64,000 bases of DNA from Psychrobacter pygoscelis (GCF_004335015.1 NZ_RQRU01000001.1:682001-746000); one strand, 5' to 3'. Positions 53,621 through 63,185 are shown, counted from the first letter of the stretch. A program made the numbers and translations. The notes: generated by a model from the sequence alone, not told the origin.

Positions 53621-55021
53621 TCAGTGACTCACTAACTCTCCAGCTTTATTTGGGTTAGGTTTCACTGCGCTCACTTTTTCTTCGGGAAGGAAAAGACTGA
53701 GCAAGATTGCCATGATAGCACCCATTGCCACTGGTGACATCAGCACGTTACGAACCAACTCCGGCAGCTGTGACAGCACATCGGGCACCATCGACACCCC
53801 AAGACCCATGCCGATAGAGATGGCAATGATCATCATATCGCGGCGATCTAACCGAGCACTGGACAAAACACGTATACCCGCGACCGCTACTGTACCAAAC
53901 ATCACTAAAGTTGCACCGCCAAGCACCGGCTTGGGCATCATTTGCAGCACTGCCCCAAAGATGGGAAACATACCCATGATGACTAAAATAGCAGCGATAT
54001 ATATTCCAACATGACGACTGGCAACGCCCGTCAAAGCAATGACCCCGTTATTCTGGCTAAAGGTCGTCGAGGGCATGCTGTTCAGGGTCCCAGCAATAAT
54101 GGAGTTCACCCCATCTGCCAATACGCCACCGCGAATGCGCTCAAGATAAACAGGGCCAGTAACGGGCTGTTTAGAAATCGCGGAGTTGGCGGTCAAATCA
54201 CCTGTGGTCTCAAGCGCCGTCACACAAAACAAGATTGTTAAAGGAATAAAGGCAGCCAAATCAAAGTTAAAGCCATATTTAAACGGAATTGGAATGGCAA
54301 TAAGCCCCACATTGCTAAGTGATGAGAAGTCTAAGCGTCCCATAAAGAACGCCGCAACCATTCCCAAGATGAGCGCAATAATGACCGACGATAGCCTTAA
54401 CATAGGGTTTTTGGCTCGGTTTAAGATGATAACTGATACTAAAACAATGCAGCCTAACAATAGATTCTGCAGACTACCAAAATTCTCCGCCCCAAAACCG
54501 CCGCCTATATCGGTCATTGAGACCTTGATGAGCGGAATACCGATTAGAATAATAATGGTCCCGGTCACCACGGGGGTAAATATCCTTTGCAATTTATGAA
54601 CGAATCGGCTTAGGACAACTTCGACAAAAGCGGCGCAAAAACTCACCCCAAAGATAGTGGCAAGAATATCTTCAGGCGAGCCACCACGCGTCTTTACAAT
54701 CAGTCCTGCGGCAATAATGGCAGTCAAAAACCCAAAGCTAGTACCTTGAACACAAAGCATGCCCGCCCCAATTGGCCCTATTTTTTTACTTTGTATAAAG
54801 GTGCCGATGCCTGAGGCAATCAGCGCGCAGCTAATTAAATAAGGAATATAGTCCACCAGCCCCAAAGTGCCAGCGACAATCAGCGTGGGAGTAATAACGC
54901 CTACGAGACTGGCTAGGACGTGCTGCAAGGCAGCAAAGCTCGCGGGCCAAAAGCTTGGCTTGTCATCTAACTCATAAATTAAGTCATCGGTGTTGCCGCG
55001 AGGGTTGGGCATGTCGTTCAT
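53621..55021 (-). CDS. NCS2-family xanthine/uracil/urate permease
   Basis: 466-aa membrane transporter. The ATG at 55021 is preferred to one 51 bp upstream because AAAGGACGG is well placed before it. About 12-14 helices are visible. Motifs of the nucleobase-ascorbate transporter family: VQGTSFGF near helix 3 and TALETTGDLTANSAIS (the NCS2 substrate/QH-type helix 8 region), with SMPSTTFSQNNGVIALTGVASRHVG near helix 10, as in XanP/UacT-like carriers. It stands at the head of the xdh-guaD group, so xanthine or urate is the likely substrate; uracil is less likely. Confidence 0.87.
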   Translation of the reverse strand: MNDMPNPRGNTDDLIYELDDKPSFWPASFAALQHVLASLVGVITPTLIVAGTLGLVDYIPYLISCALIASGIGTFIQSKKIGPIGAGMLCVQGTSFGFLTAIIAAGLIVKTRGGSPEDILATIFGVSFCAAFVEVVLSRFVHKLQRIFTPVVTGTIIILIGIPLIKVSMTDIGGGFGAENFGSLQNLLLGCIVLVSVIILNRAKNPMLRLSSVIIALILGMVAAFFMGRLDFSSLSNVGLIAIPIPFKYGFNFDLAAFIPLTILFCVTALETTGDLTANSAISKQPVTGPVYLERIRGGVLADGVNSIIAGTLNSMPSTTFSQNNGVIALTGVASRHVGIYIAAILVIMGMFPIFGAVLQMMPKPVLGGATLVMFGTVAVAGIRVLSSARLDRRDMMIIAISIGMGLGVSMVPDVLSQLPELVRNVLMSPVAMGAIMAILLSLFLPEEKVSAVKPNPNKAGELVSH

Positions 55022-55407
55022 AAGATAACCGTCCTTTGTATTGTCATTTGTATTAATGTCATTGCTTGCCATCTGCTGATTGGTAGCTGACTTTGTCTAT
55101 CCCCCTGCCCTGCATCAGCGTGTCTGCGCCCTAAAATGGGGCTTTACTCGCTAGTACATCGCTGGCTTATGATAAGAACAAAAACCCTTGACCAGCTTTT
55201 GCACAATCTATGCCGACAGTATTTAACTCATTAACTGCGAACCTTTTCAGGGCTTATCCCCAAATTAGTGCGTTTATTTAGTGCGTCCTATAAAAATGCA
55301 CCAAAACTCAACATTAATTTCTTAATAGCTAAGCTATTTTTATTAATACTGTTTGTCTTTTTTCTTAACTAAGAATAAATTATTGATTTTTATACAAATA
55401 TTATTTT

Positions 55408-55423
55408 TGGCACAGAACTTGAA
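55408..55423 (+). promoter_or_regulatory. Sigma-54-like promoter of the urea transporter operon
   Basis: TGGCAC-AGAAC-TTGAA: the -24 half TGGCAC is perfect, the GG-to-G(A) spacing is the canonical 10 bases, and the -12 half TTGAA differs from TTGCA at one base. It lies about 90 bp before urtA in the divergent gap (55022-55514). Nitrogen (NtrC) control of urea uptake is common. On the minus strand of the same gap, 55199-55216 has a weaker GGCATAGATTGTGC that might serve the permease. Confidence 0.55.
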
Positions 55424-55514
55424 CTCTCTATGGTAGCTATAAGACATTATTTATGTCGGCAGGTATTAGCCATCTGCTTTAACTGTTTAGACTTTTTCTA
55501 CTTTGGAGACCTTC

Positions 55515-56858
55515 ATGACCATTTTGCACTCGGCGCTCAAAACATCACCTTCGAACAACTTACCAAACAGCAAAAAGCTATCAACACCTCTAACACTATT
55601 AGCGGCAGCAATTATGGGCAGCGCCTTGTTAGCCGGTTGCTCAAATTCAAGTGAGACGGCAAGCTCAGAGGAAGAGGCGGCCACTGAAACCACGACTACT
55701 GCTGCCGATGGTGACACTATTAAAGTCGGCATCTTGCACTCGCTATCGGGCACGATGGCTATCTCTGAAACCTCGCTAAAAGACACGGCGCTGATGACCA
55801 TTGATGAGATTAATGCCAATGGCGGCGTTCTGGGCAAGCAGTTAGAGCCTGTGGTGGTAGATCCCGCCTCTGACTGGCCCCTATTCGCTGAAAAAGCCCG
55901 TCAGCTACTAACCCAAGATAAAGTCGACGTTATCTTTGGTGGTTGGACCTCAGTCTCGCGCAAGTCGGTGCTTCCTGTAGTCGAAGAGCTGAACGGTTTG
56001 ATGTTCTATCCGGTTCAGTACGAAGGCCAAGAGCAATCTGAGAATATCTTCTATACCGGCGCGGCGCCCAACCAGCAGGCCATTCCTGCGGTAGAGTACT
56101 TGATGAGCCCTGAGGGCGGCAGTGCTGAGCGCTTTGTCCTATTGGGTACTGACTATGTCTACCCGCGCACCACCAACCAGATTTTGCGCGCCTTCTTAAA
56201 AGATCAAGGCGTAGCAGATGAAGACATCATGGAAGAGTACACGCCCTTTGGTTTTAGCAACTACCAGACCATCGTCTCTAATATTAAGAAATTCTCAACC
56301 GGTAAAAAGACCGCGGTAATCTCAACGATTAATGGCGACTCTAACGTGCCGTTTTACCGCGAGCTGACCAACCAAGGTATTGAAGCGTCCGACATTCCGG
56401 TCATGGCCTTCTCAGTCGGTGAAGAAGAACTGCGCGGTATCGACACCAACTTACTTCAAGGTCATCTGGCCGCATGGAACTATTTCATGTCGGTGAAGAA
56501 TCCTACCAACAGTGACTTTACCAAGGCCTACAAAAAATACGCCGTAGATCAAAAACTACCTAACGCGGATAAAGTCGTCACCAATGACCCGATGGAAGCC
56601 ACCTATGTGGGCATCAATATGTGGAAGCAAGCAGTCGAAAAAGCAGGTACGACGGATGTAGATAAGGTTCGCATCGCAATGGGCGGTCAGACCTTTGATG
56701 CGCCGTCTGGCTATACCTTGAAGATGGATGAAGAGAACCATCACTTATGGAAGCCGGTCATGATTGGTCAAATTCGTAGCGACGGTCAGTTTGATGTGGT
56801 CTATAAGACCGATGATGTGATTCGGGCAGAACCTTGGAGCAGCTATATCCCTAAATAA
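55515..56858 (+). CDS. urtA: Urea ABC transporter substrate-binding protein
   Basis: 447-aa lipoprotein; ATG 55515 follows GGAGA (55505). The signal peptide ends at lipobox LLAGC with Cys42, then a Ser/Thr/Glu linker. The mature protein is a type I periplasmic-binding fold (IKVGILHSLSGTMAISE) with the UrtA-specific FGGWTSVSRKSVLPVVEE, YPVQYEGQEQSENIFYTGA and AWNYFMSV...NDPMEATYVGINMW. It captures urea for UrtBCDE. First gene of the operon. Complete, with normal length after the lipoprotein leader. Confidence 0.93.
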   Translation: MTILHSALKTSPSNNLPNSKKLSTPLTLLAAAIMGSALLAGCSNSSETASSEEEAATETTTTAADGDTIKVGILHSLSGTMAISETSLKDTALMTIDEINANGGVLGKQLEPVVVDPASDWPLFAEKARQLLTQDKVDVIFGGWTSVSRKSVLPVVEELNGLMFYPVQYEGQEQSENIFYTGAAPNQQAIPAVEYLMSPEGGSAERFVLLGTDYVYPRTTNQILRAFLKDQGVADEDIMEEYTPFGFSNYQTIVSNIKKFSTGKKTAVISTINGDSNVPFYRELTNQGIEASDIPVMAFSVGEEELRGIDTNLLQGHLAAWNYFMSVKNPTNSDFTKAYKKYAVDQKLPNADKVVTNDPMEATYVGINMWKQAVEKAGTTDVDKVRIAMGGQTFDAPSGYTLKMDEENHHLWKPVMIGQIRSDGQFDVVYKTDDVIRAEPWSSYIPK

Positions 56859-56901
56859 AGGGCGTCTAATATCAATCTCAAACCAGTGTAAATAAACCCC
56901 G

Positions 56902-56951
56902 AAAGGACACCCTTTAATAAAGGCTTTAATCAGCTGGTAAAGGCTGTCCTT
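56902..56951 (+). promoter_or_regulatory. Long-loop inverted repeat between urtA and urtB
   Basis: AAGGACA (56903-56909) pairs with TGTCCTT (56945-56951) around a 35-nt loop, in the 133-bp gap between urtA and urtB. It may attenuate transcription so that the binding protein is made in excess, or be chance. Confidence 0.35.
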
Positions 56952-56991
56952 AATTTCTTGCCAGTATTGATAAACGGATAAGGAGTCGCCC

Positions 56992-58875
56992 ATGCCGCGC
57001 TCTCGATTACGCTCCAATTTTGATTCAATCATAACCAATAAACTGACCTACCAATGGCTTGCCAGTTTTTTTGTGTGCATGCAGTTGCTGATTATTCCAG
57101 CAACGACTGCATGCGCACAAGAAGCCTTAGCAGCATTCCCCAATTCAGAAGCATCAGCCAGTTCAGAAGAAACTACCACAGCAAAGCCTCGCGCGGAACC
57201 TCAGGCAAATCCTGCAACTAATACTGAAACTGGCCTGCCTGCCGTCAGCGAGACCTCTTTAATAACCCCTGAAGTAAACACTGATCAAACCACCATTGCC
57301 ACTAGCGGCGACGCGATCCAGCAATTTGTGTCCAAGGACTTTGCCGGTCGGCAAGCCATGCTTAATGCGTGGCCTGGCAGCGTAGAAGCACTAGATAGTT
57401 TAGTCGAGCTGATTGAGTCAGACGCGCTGTATCAAGACAACTCAGGGACGGCTTATATTCTTGAGACCAGCGCTGACGGTGACGAGTCTTTACTGTCCTA
57501 TCCGGACAAAACCCTACTAGAAAAGTGGCCCAATGACTTAAAGCAAGTGACGCTGACCAATGCGCTACGCTCAGCCCTTATCTTTGGTCAGGCCAAAGTA
57601 AAGCTGGACTCTGATAAACCCTCTCAGCGACTAGAAGCGGTTCAAATCTTAAATTCCCACCTCAATCAAGTGGACCCTTCAGTTATCACGACTGCGCTTG
57701 CCAATGAGAGCAATGACAAGGTCAAGACGGCCTTGATTCAGCTTAACGCGCGACTAGAGTTTCTAGGTAGTGGCAATGATGGTGGCAGTGCTGACGGCAT
57801 AGATAACGCTAGCAGTACAGCTGCTAAGCTTGCTGCGCTTGAGATCCTTAAAGACAGCAGCAGCCCTGACGTCATGGTCGATATTGAGACCACGCTGCAA
57901 GCACCCGATCTTGATCCCGCCCTAGAGGCGGCGCTGTTGGAAGCGCAGGACAGTATCGCTTGGCGCCTTAAAATGAGCGAATGGAGCGGTCATATCTTTA
58001 CTGGTATGAGTACCGCCAGTATTTTACTGCTGGCCGCCCTTGGTCTTGCCATCACCTTTGGCTTGCTCGGCGTCATTAATATGGCGCATGGCGAGCTGAT
58101 TATGATTGGGGCGTATACCACCTATGTGGTGCAGAGCCTGTTTAAGACGCACTTAAGCGGCTTGCTCGACTGGTATCTTATTGCTGCCATTCCCGCTGCC
58201 TTTTTGGTCAGCGCTGTCATCGGCATGATTATCGAGCGTATCGTCATTCGGCCCCTCTATGGTCGTGAGCTGGAAACCCTACTGGCCACCTTTGGCGTCA
58301 GTCTTATCTTAATGCAGCTGGTGCGCATGATATTCGGCGCGCAAAACGTCGAAGTGACCAACATCGTTTGGTTAAGCGGCGCTTACCAGCTGACCCCTAG
58401 CCTATCTCTACCCTTTAACCGCATTGCTATTATCGGCTTTACTGCTGTAGTCCTTATGCTGCTGCTATATCTGTTAAACAAAACCCGCTTTGGTCTCTTT
58501 ATCCGCGCAGTCACACAGAATCGGCAAATGGCCCGCGCCGTTGGTATTCGCTCAGCGCGAATCGACATGATGGCCTTTGGTCTCGGCTCTGGTCTTGCGG
58601 GTCTCGCCGGTTGTGCCCTTGCGCAAGTGGGCAACGTCGGTCCTGATTTGGGCCAGACGTATATCATCGATGCCTTCTTAGTGGTGGTCGTCGGCGGTGT
58701 TGGTCAAGTTTGGGGCGCGGTCCTTGCCTCCTTAGGTCTTGGTATCAGCGGCACGGTGCTCGAGATTGGCATGGGCGCAGTCCTTGCCAAGATTATCTTA
58801 TTGGTTCTTGTGATTCTGTTTATTCAGAAGCGTCCACAAGGTTTATTTGCCCTTAAAGGCCGATTTGTGGAGTGA
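56992..58875 (+). CDS. urtB: Urea ABC transporter permease UrtB with long periplasmic N-terminus
   Basis: 627-aa permease; the RBS AAGGAGTCGCC is ideally placed. A signal-like hydrophobic segment (about 22-42) is followed by about 290 periplasmic residues (HEAT-like helical, AKLAALEILKD, plus a Glu/Thr/Ala-rich N-terminal linker). The permease part from about residue 335 (TASILLLAALGLAITFGLLGVINMAHGELIMIGAYTTYV) contains the LivH-type motif, with the EAA-like loop RAVGIRSARIDMMAFG. The extra N-terminal domain is a UrtB feature, but here it is somewhat longer than usual (family about 520-540 aa). It pairs with UrtC to form the channel. Confidence 0.9.
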   Translation: MPRSRLRSNFDSIITNKLTYQWLASFFVCMQLLIIPATTACAQEALAAFPNSEASASSEETTTAKPRAEPQANPATNTETGLPAVSETSLITPEVNTDQTTIATSGDAIQQFVSKDFAGRQAMLNAWPGSVEALDSLVELIESDALYQDNSGTAYILETSADGDESLLSYPDKTLLEKWPNDLKQVTLTNALRSALIFGQAKVKLDSDKPSQRLEAVQILNSHLNQVDPSVITTALANESNDKVKTALIQLNARLEFLGSGNDGGSADGIDNASSTAAKLAALEILKDSSSPDVMVDIETTLQAPDLDPALEAALLEAQDSIAWRLKMSEWSGHIFTGMSTASILLLAALGLAITFGLLGVINMAHGELIMIGAYTTYVVQSLFKTHLSGLLDWYLIAAIPAAFLVSAVIGMIIERIVIRPLYGRELETLLATFGVSLILMQLVRMIFGAQNVEVTNIVWLSGAYQLTPSLSLPFNRIAIIGFTAVVLMLLLYLLNKTRFGLFIRAVTQNRQMARAVGIRSARIDMMAFGLGSGLAGLAGCALAQVGNVGPDLGQTYIIDAFLVVVVGGVGQVWGAVLASLGLGISGTVLEIGMGAVLAKIILLVLVILFIQKRPQGLFALKGRFVE

Positions 58876-58883
58876 GAAACATC

Positions 58884-59996
58884 ATGAAAGTTCTATCAGC
58901 ATCTTTAAATTTATTATCCGACAAACCGCGTAACGCTATTCTTATCGGCCTCTGCTTTGCCGTCATGTTATTACTACCTTGGCTGCACTTACTGCCTGCG
59001 GATGCGCCTTTTCACTTATCCGCCTACTGGGTTACCCTAATCGGTAAAATCATGTGTCTGGCGCTGGTCGCTCTCGCGCTTGATTTGGTCTGGGGCTATG
59101 CGGGCATCTTAAGCCTCGGTCATGGACTGTACTTTGCGCTTGGTGGTTATGCGATGGGCATGTATTTGATGCGCCAAGCATCGGGCGATGGCCTGCCTGA
59201 CTTTATGCGCTTTTTAAGCTGGACCGAAGTGCCTTGGTACTGGGTCGGCACCGACCACTTTGCTTGGGCAATGGCATTGGTCGTCTTAGCGCCGGGGCTG
59301 GTGGCCTTTATTTTTGGCTACTTTGCTTTTCGCTCTAAGATTAAAGGCGTGTACTTCTCTATCATTACCCAAGCCATGACTTACGCCGCAGCATTGCTCT
59401 TTTTCCGTAACGAGACCGGCTTTGGCGGTAATAATGGCTTTACGGGCTTTAAGACGCTGCTAGGGTTCGATATCACCTCAGCGCCCACTCGATCCGCGCT
59501 ATGTTTTGTCACTGCTTTGACATTGCTGCTTAGCTACGTGGGACTGCGCTATTTGATGAACAAACCTTATGGCCGCGTGCTTGGGGCTATTCGTGACAGC
59601 GAAAACCGCTTGCAGTATCTCGGCTACCGCACCCTTTGGTACAAGCTATCGGCTTGGACACTCTCTGCGGTCATCGCAGGTATCGCGGGCGCGCTTTATG
59701 TGCCGCAAGTGGGCATCATCAATCCGAGCGAGATGAACCCAGTTAATTCTATTGAAATGGCCGTTTGGGTCGCTGCTGGTGGCCGCGGTACGCTCATTGG
59801 CGCTATCTTGGGCGCTGGCGTAATCAATGCTGTAAAGACTTACTTCACCGTGGCTTATCCTGAAGTTTGGCTGCTAATCTTAGGCGGCCTGTTCGTCGTC
59901 GTCACGATTTTCCTTCCCAGCGGCATCATCGGTATTTTTGACCGCTTCAAAAAAGACGCAGACACGCAGGCCAATAAGGAGAGCAACCATGACTAA
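58884..59996 (+). CDS. urtC: Urea ABC transporter permease UrtC
   Basis: 370 aa from ATG 58884; a GTG at 58872 that overlaps the urtB stop is the alternative. LivM-type permease with about 9-10 helices: SLGHGLYFALGGYAMGMYLMRQ, SIITQAMTYAAALLFF, and the ATPase-contact loop LGAIRDSENRLQYLGY. It has the family signature GFGGNNGFTGFKTLLGF (urea-type). Partner of UrtB. The urtD start lies inside its last codons (8-bp overlap). Confidence 0.92.
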   Translation: MKVLSASLNLLSDKPRNAILIGLCFAVMLLLPWLHLLPADAPFHLSAYWVTLIGKIMCLALVALALDLVWGYAGILSLGHGLYFALGGYAMGMYLMRQASGDGLPDFMRFLSWTEVPWYWVGTDHFAWAMALVVLAPGLVAFIFGYFAFRSKIKGVYFSIITQAMTYAAALLFFRNETGFGGNNGFTGFKTLLGFDITSAPTRSALCFVTALTLLLSYVGLRYLMNKPYGRVLGAIRDSENRLQYLGYRTLWYKLSAWTLSAVIAGIAGALYVPQVGIINPSEMNPVNSIEMAVWVAAGGRGTLIGAILGAGVINAVKTYFTVAYPEVWLLILGGLFVVVTIFLPSGIIGIFDRFKKDADTQANKESNHD

Positions 59997-60888
59997 GCTT
60001 GATTCTGACCACAAACACAACCTGCGACAAAAGCAGCACCCTAAATATAGTCAAAAAGCCAACCCAACGCTAGACCCGGATTCTTTTTCAGTGGATGACC
60101 CAACCGCTAGTGGCTATTTACGGTCTAAGCCGCGCGGCGCTGATTTTACTCATGGCATAGCGCTCTATTTAGAGAACGTCAGCGTTTGGTTTGATGCCTT
60201 TCAAGCACTCAATGACTTATCGCTCTACATTGAGACCGGTGAGTTACGCTGTATTATCGGCCCAAACGGCGCAGGTAAAACTACGTTGATGGATGTCATC
60301 ACCGGCAAGACGCGACCCACTGAAGGCAGCGTCTTCTTTGGGCAAAGTCACAACTTAGCCAATATGAGCACCGAAGAGATTGCAGAAGCAGGCATCGGCC
60401 GCAAGTTTCAAAAGCCAACCGTCTTTGAAAACTTTACGGTGATGGACAATCTATTGCTGGCCGCGCCCAGCAATAAACGCGTGTCAAACAGTCTCTTTAG
60501 CCGCTTGTCTGCCGATGCCAAAAATACTTTGGAGTCTACAATTGAGCAGATTCGACTGCGCGATATGGTGAATAAACCTGCCGGACTACTCTCTCATGGG
60601 CAAAAGCAGTGGCTTGAGATTGGCATGTTACTCATGCAACAGCCCAAACTAATCTTGCTTGATGAGCCAGTCGCCGGAATGACGGATGCTGAAACTGAGC
60701 ACACCGCCGAGCTGTGTCTAGAGTTGAAAAAGAACCACACGCTGGTCGTGGTCGAGCATGACATGACGTTTATTGATGAGATTAGTGAGAAAGTCACGGT
60801 ACTGGCAAACGGCGCTATTTTGGCGGAAGGCACGCTTGCCGAAGTTCAGGCCAATGATGACGTCATTGAGACTTATCTTGGTCGCTAA
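59989..60888 (+). CDS. urtD: Urea ABC transporter ATPase UrtD
   Basis: 299-aa ATPase; ATG 59989 is fixed by AAGGAG just upstream, and it overlaps urtC by 8 bp. About 55 N-terminal residues, hydrophilic and variable, precede the ABC domain. Walker A GPNGAGKTT (about 91-99), Q-loop RKFQKPTVFENFTV, signature LSHGQKQWLEIG (LSHGQ, characteristic of UrtD), Walker B LILLDEPVAGM, switch His VVEHDM. Energises urea import together with UrtE. Normal otherwise. Confidence 0.92.
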   Translation: MTKLDSDHKHNLRQKQHPKYSQKANPTLDPDSFSVDDPTASGYLRSKPRGADFTHGIALYLENVSVWFDAFQALNDLSLYIETGELRCIIGPNGAGKTTLMDVITGKTRPTEGSVFFGQSHNLANMSTEEIAEAGIGRKFQKPTVFENFTVMDNLLLAAPSNKRVSNSLFSRLSADAKNTLESTIEQIRLRDMVNKPAGLLSHGQKQWLEIGMLLMQQPKLILLDEPVAGMTDAETEHTAELCLELKKNHTLVVVEHDMTFIDEISEKVTVLANGAILAEGTLAEVQANDDVIETYLGR

Positions 60889-60909
60889 AAGAATAATTAG
60901 GAAATCAAC

Positions 60910-61608
60910 ATGCTAGAAGTTAAACAAATCAATCAATTTTACGGTGGCAGTCATATTCTGCGTGATGTCACCTTGCAAGCGCCAGTTGGCGAGTGCTCTG
61001 TGGTCCTTGGCCGCAATGGCGTGGGCAAAACCACGCTTCTCAAATGCTTAATGGGCATCTTGCCCATCAAGTCCGGCCAAATACTACTTGATGGTGATGA
61101 CATCACTAAGCTGTCACCCGAGCAACGAGTGCACCGCGGCCTAGCCTACGTCCCGCAAGGTCGTGATATCTTTTCGACCTTGACGGTAGAGGAAAATATT
61201 CTCATTGGCATGGCGAAGTTCTCAGGCAGTAAGGCCCGTCACGTGCCGACGCATCTGTATGAGATATTTCCGGTACTAGAAGAGATGAAACAGCGCCGTG
61301 GTGGTGATCTGTCCGGCGGTCAGCAGCAGCAACTTGCAATTGCCCGAGCACTGGCATCAAAGCCACGAGTACTTATTTTAGATGAACCAACCGAAGGCAT
61401 TCAGCCGTCTATTATCAAAGATATTGGTAAGGTCATTGAGCAGTTGGTCAGCGCGGGTGAGATGTCTATTGTCCTCGTTGAGCAATTTTACGACTTTGCT
61501 GAAGAGCTGGCAGACAACTATACCGTGATGTCACGGGGTAAAGTTATTGCGCAAGGGCCCGGCCATGAGATGGCGGACAAAGACATTCAAGACTTGGTAG
61601 CGATTTAA
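60910..61608 (+). CDS. urtE: Urea ABC transporter ATPase UrtE
   Basis: 232-aa LivF-type ATPase. Walker A GRNGVGKTT (34-42), Q-loop YVPQGRDIFSTLTVEENI, signature LSGGQQQQLAIARAL, Walker B VLILDEPTEGIQP, and switch His replaced in IVLVEQFYDFAEEL (the VEQ form usual for LivF/UrtE). Last gene of urtABCDE, 21 bp after urtD. No urease gene follows in the window. Confidence 0.93.
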   Translation: MLEVKQINQFYGGSHILRDVTLQAPVGECSVVLGRNGVGKTTLLKCLMGILPIKSGQILLDGDDITKLSPEQRVHRGLAYVPQGRDIFSTLTVEENILIGMAKFSGSKARHVPTHLYEIFPVLEEMKQRRGGDLSGGQQQQLAIARALASKPRVLILDEPTEGIQPSIIKDIGKVIEQLVSAGEMSIVLVEQFYDFAEELADNYTVMSRGKVIAQGPGHEMADKDIQDLVAI

Positions 61609-61628
61609 AGGTTTTAGACAAAAATAAA

Positions 61629-61656
61629 CCCTGCTAATCATCCAGACTTAGCAGGG
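61629..61656 (+). terminator. Probable terminator of the urt operon
   Basis: CCCTGCTAA (61629-61637) pairs perfectly with TTAGCAGGG (61648-61656) around a 10-nt loop, 20 bp after the urtE stop. The T run is absent, so the efficiency is uncertain. Confidence 0.6.
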
Positions 61657-61789
61657 GTGGAGAGTACCTTTATTATTGTTGTTAATTATTTTTATTATCC
61701 GGCTATTTCTTCTATGGTTAGTAGCAACAGCAATTAGGCTTCTTTCCTATTATAATTTTTGTAGTTTCGCCTTAAGTCCCACTGCCTCC

Positions 61790-62191
61790 TCATTCATTCA
61801 CAAAAGCGATTTTGCTTAGCTGTGCAGCACTAGCCAGAGCCAACACTTGAGCTACCGTATCGTAGCGACTGTCCTTATCCGCTCGAAGCTGAATTGTTGG
61901 CTGCTCTGCACTTCCACCTTGCTCCATTAGTCGTGATTCTAGCTCTTGTATAGTGATTGGCTGATCATCCCAATACAAGCCTGCATCTTCGTCAATACTA
62001 ATCTGAATGGTTTGGGGTGGTAACTCATTAACCTCAGCACTAGTCTGTGGTAAGTCTAACGGTACAGAAGGGTTCAATACTGTCGCTGTTACCATAAAAA
62101 TAATCATCAGTACCAGCATGATATCAATCAAGGGAATGAGATTCATCTCACTCATGTCTTGCATATCATCATTGCCTAAATGAAACGCCAT
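61790..62191 (-). CDS. exbD: ExbD, TonB-complex proton-channel subunit
   Basis: 133 aa from ATG 62191 (GGAGAAGG upstream); a TTG 12 bp earlier is less likely. Single membrane helix at about 18-39 (LIPLIDIMLVLMIIFMVTATV) with the essential Asp in PLIDIMLVL. The periplasmic domain ends with RYDTVAQVLALASAAQLSKIAFVNE, the usual ExbD/TolR signature. It forms the energiser of TonB with ExbB. It follows exbB by about 55 bp on the minus strand. Confidence 0.9.
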   Translation of the reverse strand: MAFHLGNDDMQDMSEMNLIPLIDIMLVLMIIFMVTATVLNPSVPLDLPQTSAEVNELPPQTIQISIDEDAGLYWDDQPITIQELESRLMEQGGSAEQPTIQLRADKDSRYDTVAQVLALASAAQLSKIAFVNE

Positions 62192-62257
62192 AACCTTCTC
62201 CAAAATCTACTATTATAAAAAACCCTAACTCGACTACACCCTGCGTGATTAAATTCT

Positions 62258-62938
62258 TTACGAGTGAGTAGAAGCAGATAAAGGGCTTTCGGTATTTGGC
62301 GATTTCACTTTTAAATTATCTGACTGCTTAGCATTATTAAGTACTGGCTGGGCGTTAGTCGAACTTGACTTAACAGTATCAACCTCGCTTTGAATGGACT
62401 TACCAAGTAGACCATGAGCTGTATCATGGGCGATATAGAGGGTTTTACGGTTTAAACGCATGGCAATGTTATAAAAGATAACTGCAGGAATAGCGACGGC
62501 CAGACCAAGCCCTGTCATAATTAGTGCTTCACCAACGGGTCCGGCGACTTGACCAAGGCCCGCTTGACCGCTCTGACCAATGTTATGCAGTGCATGAAAG
62601 ATACCCCAAACTGTACCAAATAGCCCGATAAATGGCGCGATAGCAGCAGTTGTTCCTAGGATAGGTAGACCTTTTTCACCTTGATAGCGGTAGCGGCCAA
62701 TATGCTGCATCAAGGTCTGCTCAGTCAATATCTTTCGCTGCTCTATACCGATAGGTGTCCGACTGCCCTGAGCATTAATAACTTGGGTCAAATCGGTTGA
62801 GACAGTTTTGGAGAGCTTAATACTATGGATAATTCGAATAATGCCAGTAATCCAAGAGGCAATAGACAGCGCAAATAAGATAAAAAATAAAGATTTGGTT
62901 ACGATGTCGGTATATTGCCAATAAGATGCAAAGTCCAT
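62258..62938 (-). CDS. exbB: ExbB, TonB-complex proton-channel subunit
   Basis: 226-aa membrane protein of the MotA/TolQ/ExbB family. Three helices are visible: about 12-35 (IVTKSLFFILFALSIASWITGII), 95-118 (LGTTAAIAPFIGLFGTVWGIFHAL) and 138-160 (EALIMTGLGLAVAIPAVIFYNIAM). The conserved GLFGTVWGI and VGEAL..TGLGLAVAIPAV motifs define ExbB. A Ser/Thr/Asn-rich tail of about 35 residues follows. Works with ExbD and TonB to energise receptors such as that at 30.3 kb. Confidence 0.92.
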   Translation of the reverse strand: MDFASYWQYTDIVTKSLFFILFALSIASWITGIIRIIHSIKLSKTVSTDLTQVINAQGSRTPIGIEQRKILTEQTLMQHIGRYRYQGEKGLPILGTTAAIAPFIGLFGTVWGIFHALHNIGQSGQAGLGQVAGPVGEALIMTGLGLAVAIPAVIFYNIAMRLNRKTLYIAHDTAHGLLGKSIQSEVDTVKSSSTNAQPVLNNAKQSDNLKVKSPNTESPLSASTHS

Positions 62939-63170
62939 GGTATTTCCTAAAACGGTTGGTATTTAAATATTTTCAGTGCCCACTAACTCAGCTTGAGGCT
63001 ACTAACTAAACAAGTTAAAGATAAAAATCGATAGCTATTGTGCTATATGAATTATGAGTGATTTTTACCCGCTCAGACATAGGAGCTTTCTAGTGTTAGC
63101 TGGCTAAAGTTACAAAGCCTTAATAAAGCAGTTAAGGATTTACAATAAGATTAACGAATAATAATACAAA

Positions 63171-63185
63171 CGAGAATTATTATCA
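63171..63185. promoter_or_regulatory. Fur-like box upstream of exbB
   Basis: CGAGAAT-T-ATTATCA: the right half is perfect and the left half matches 5 of 7. It lies about 230 bp upstream of exbB, within the otherwise featureless gap 62939-63445. It could also serve another transcript. Confidence 0.5.
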
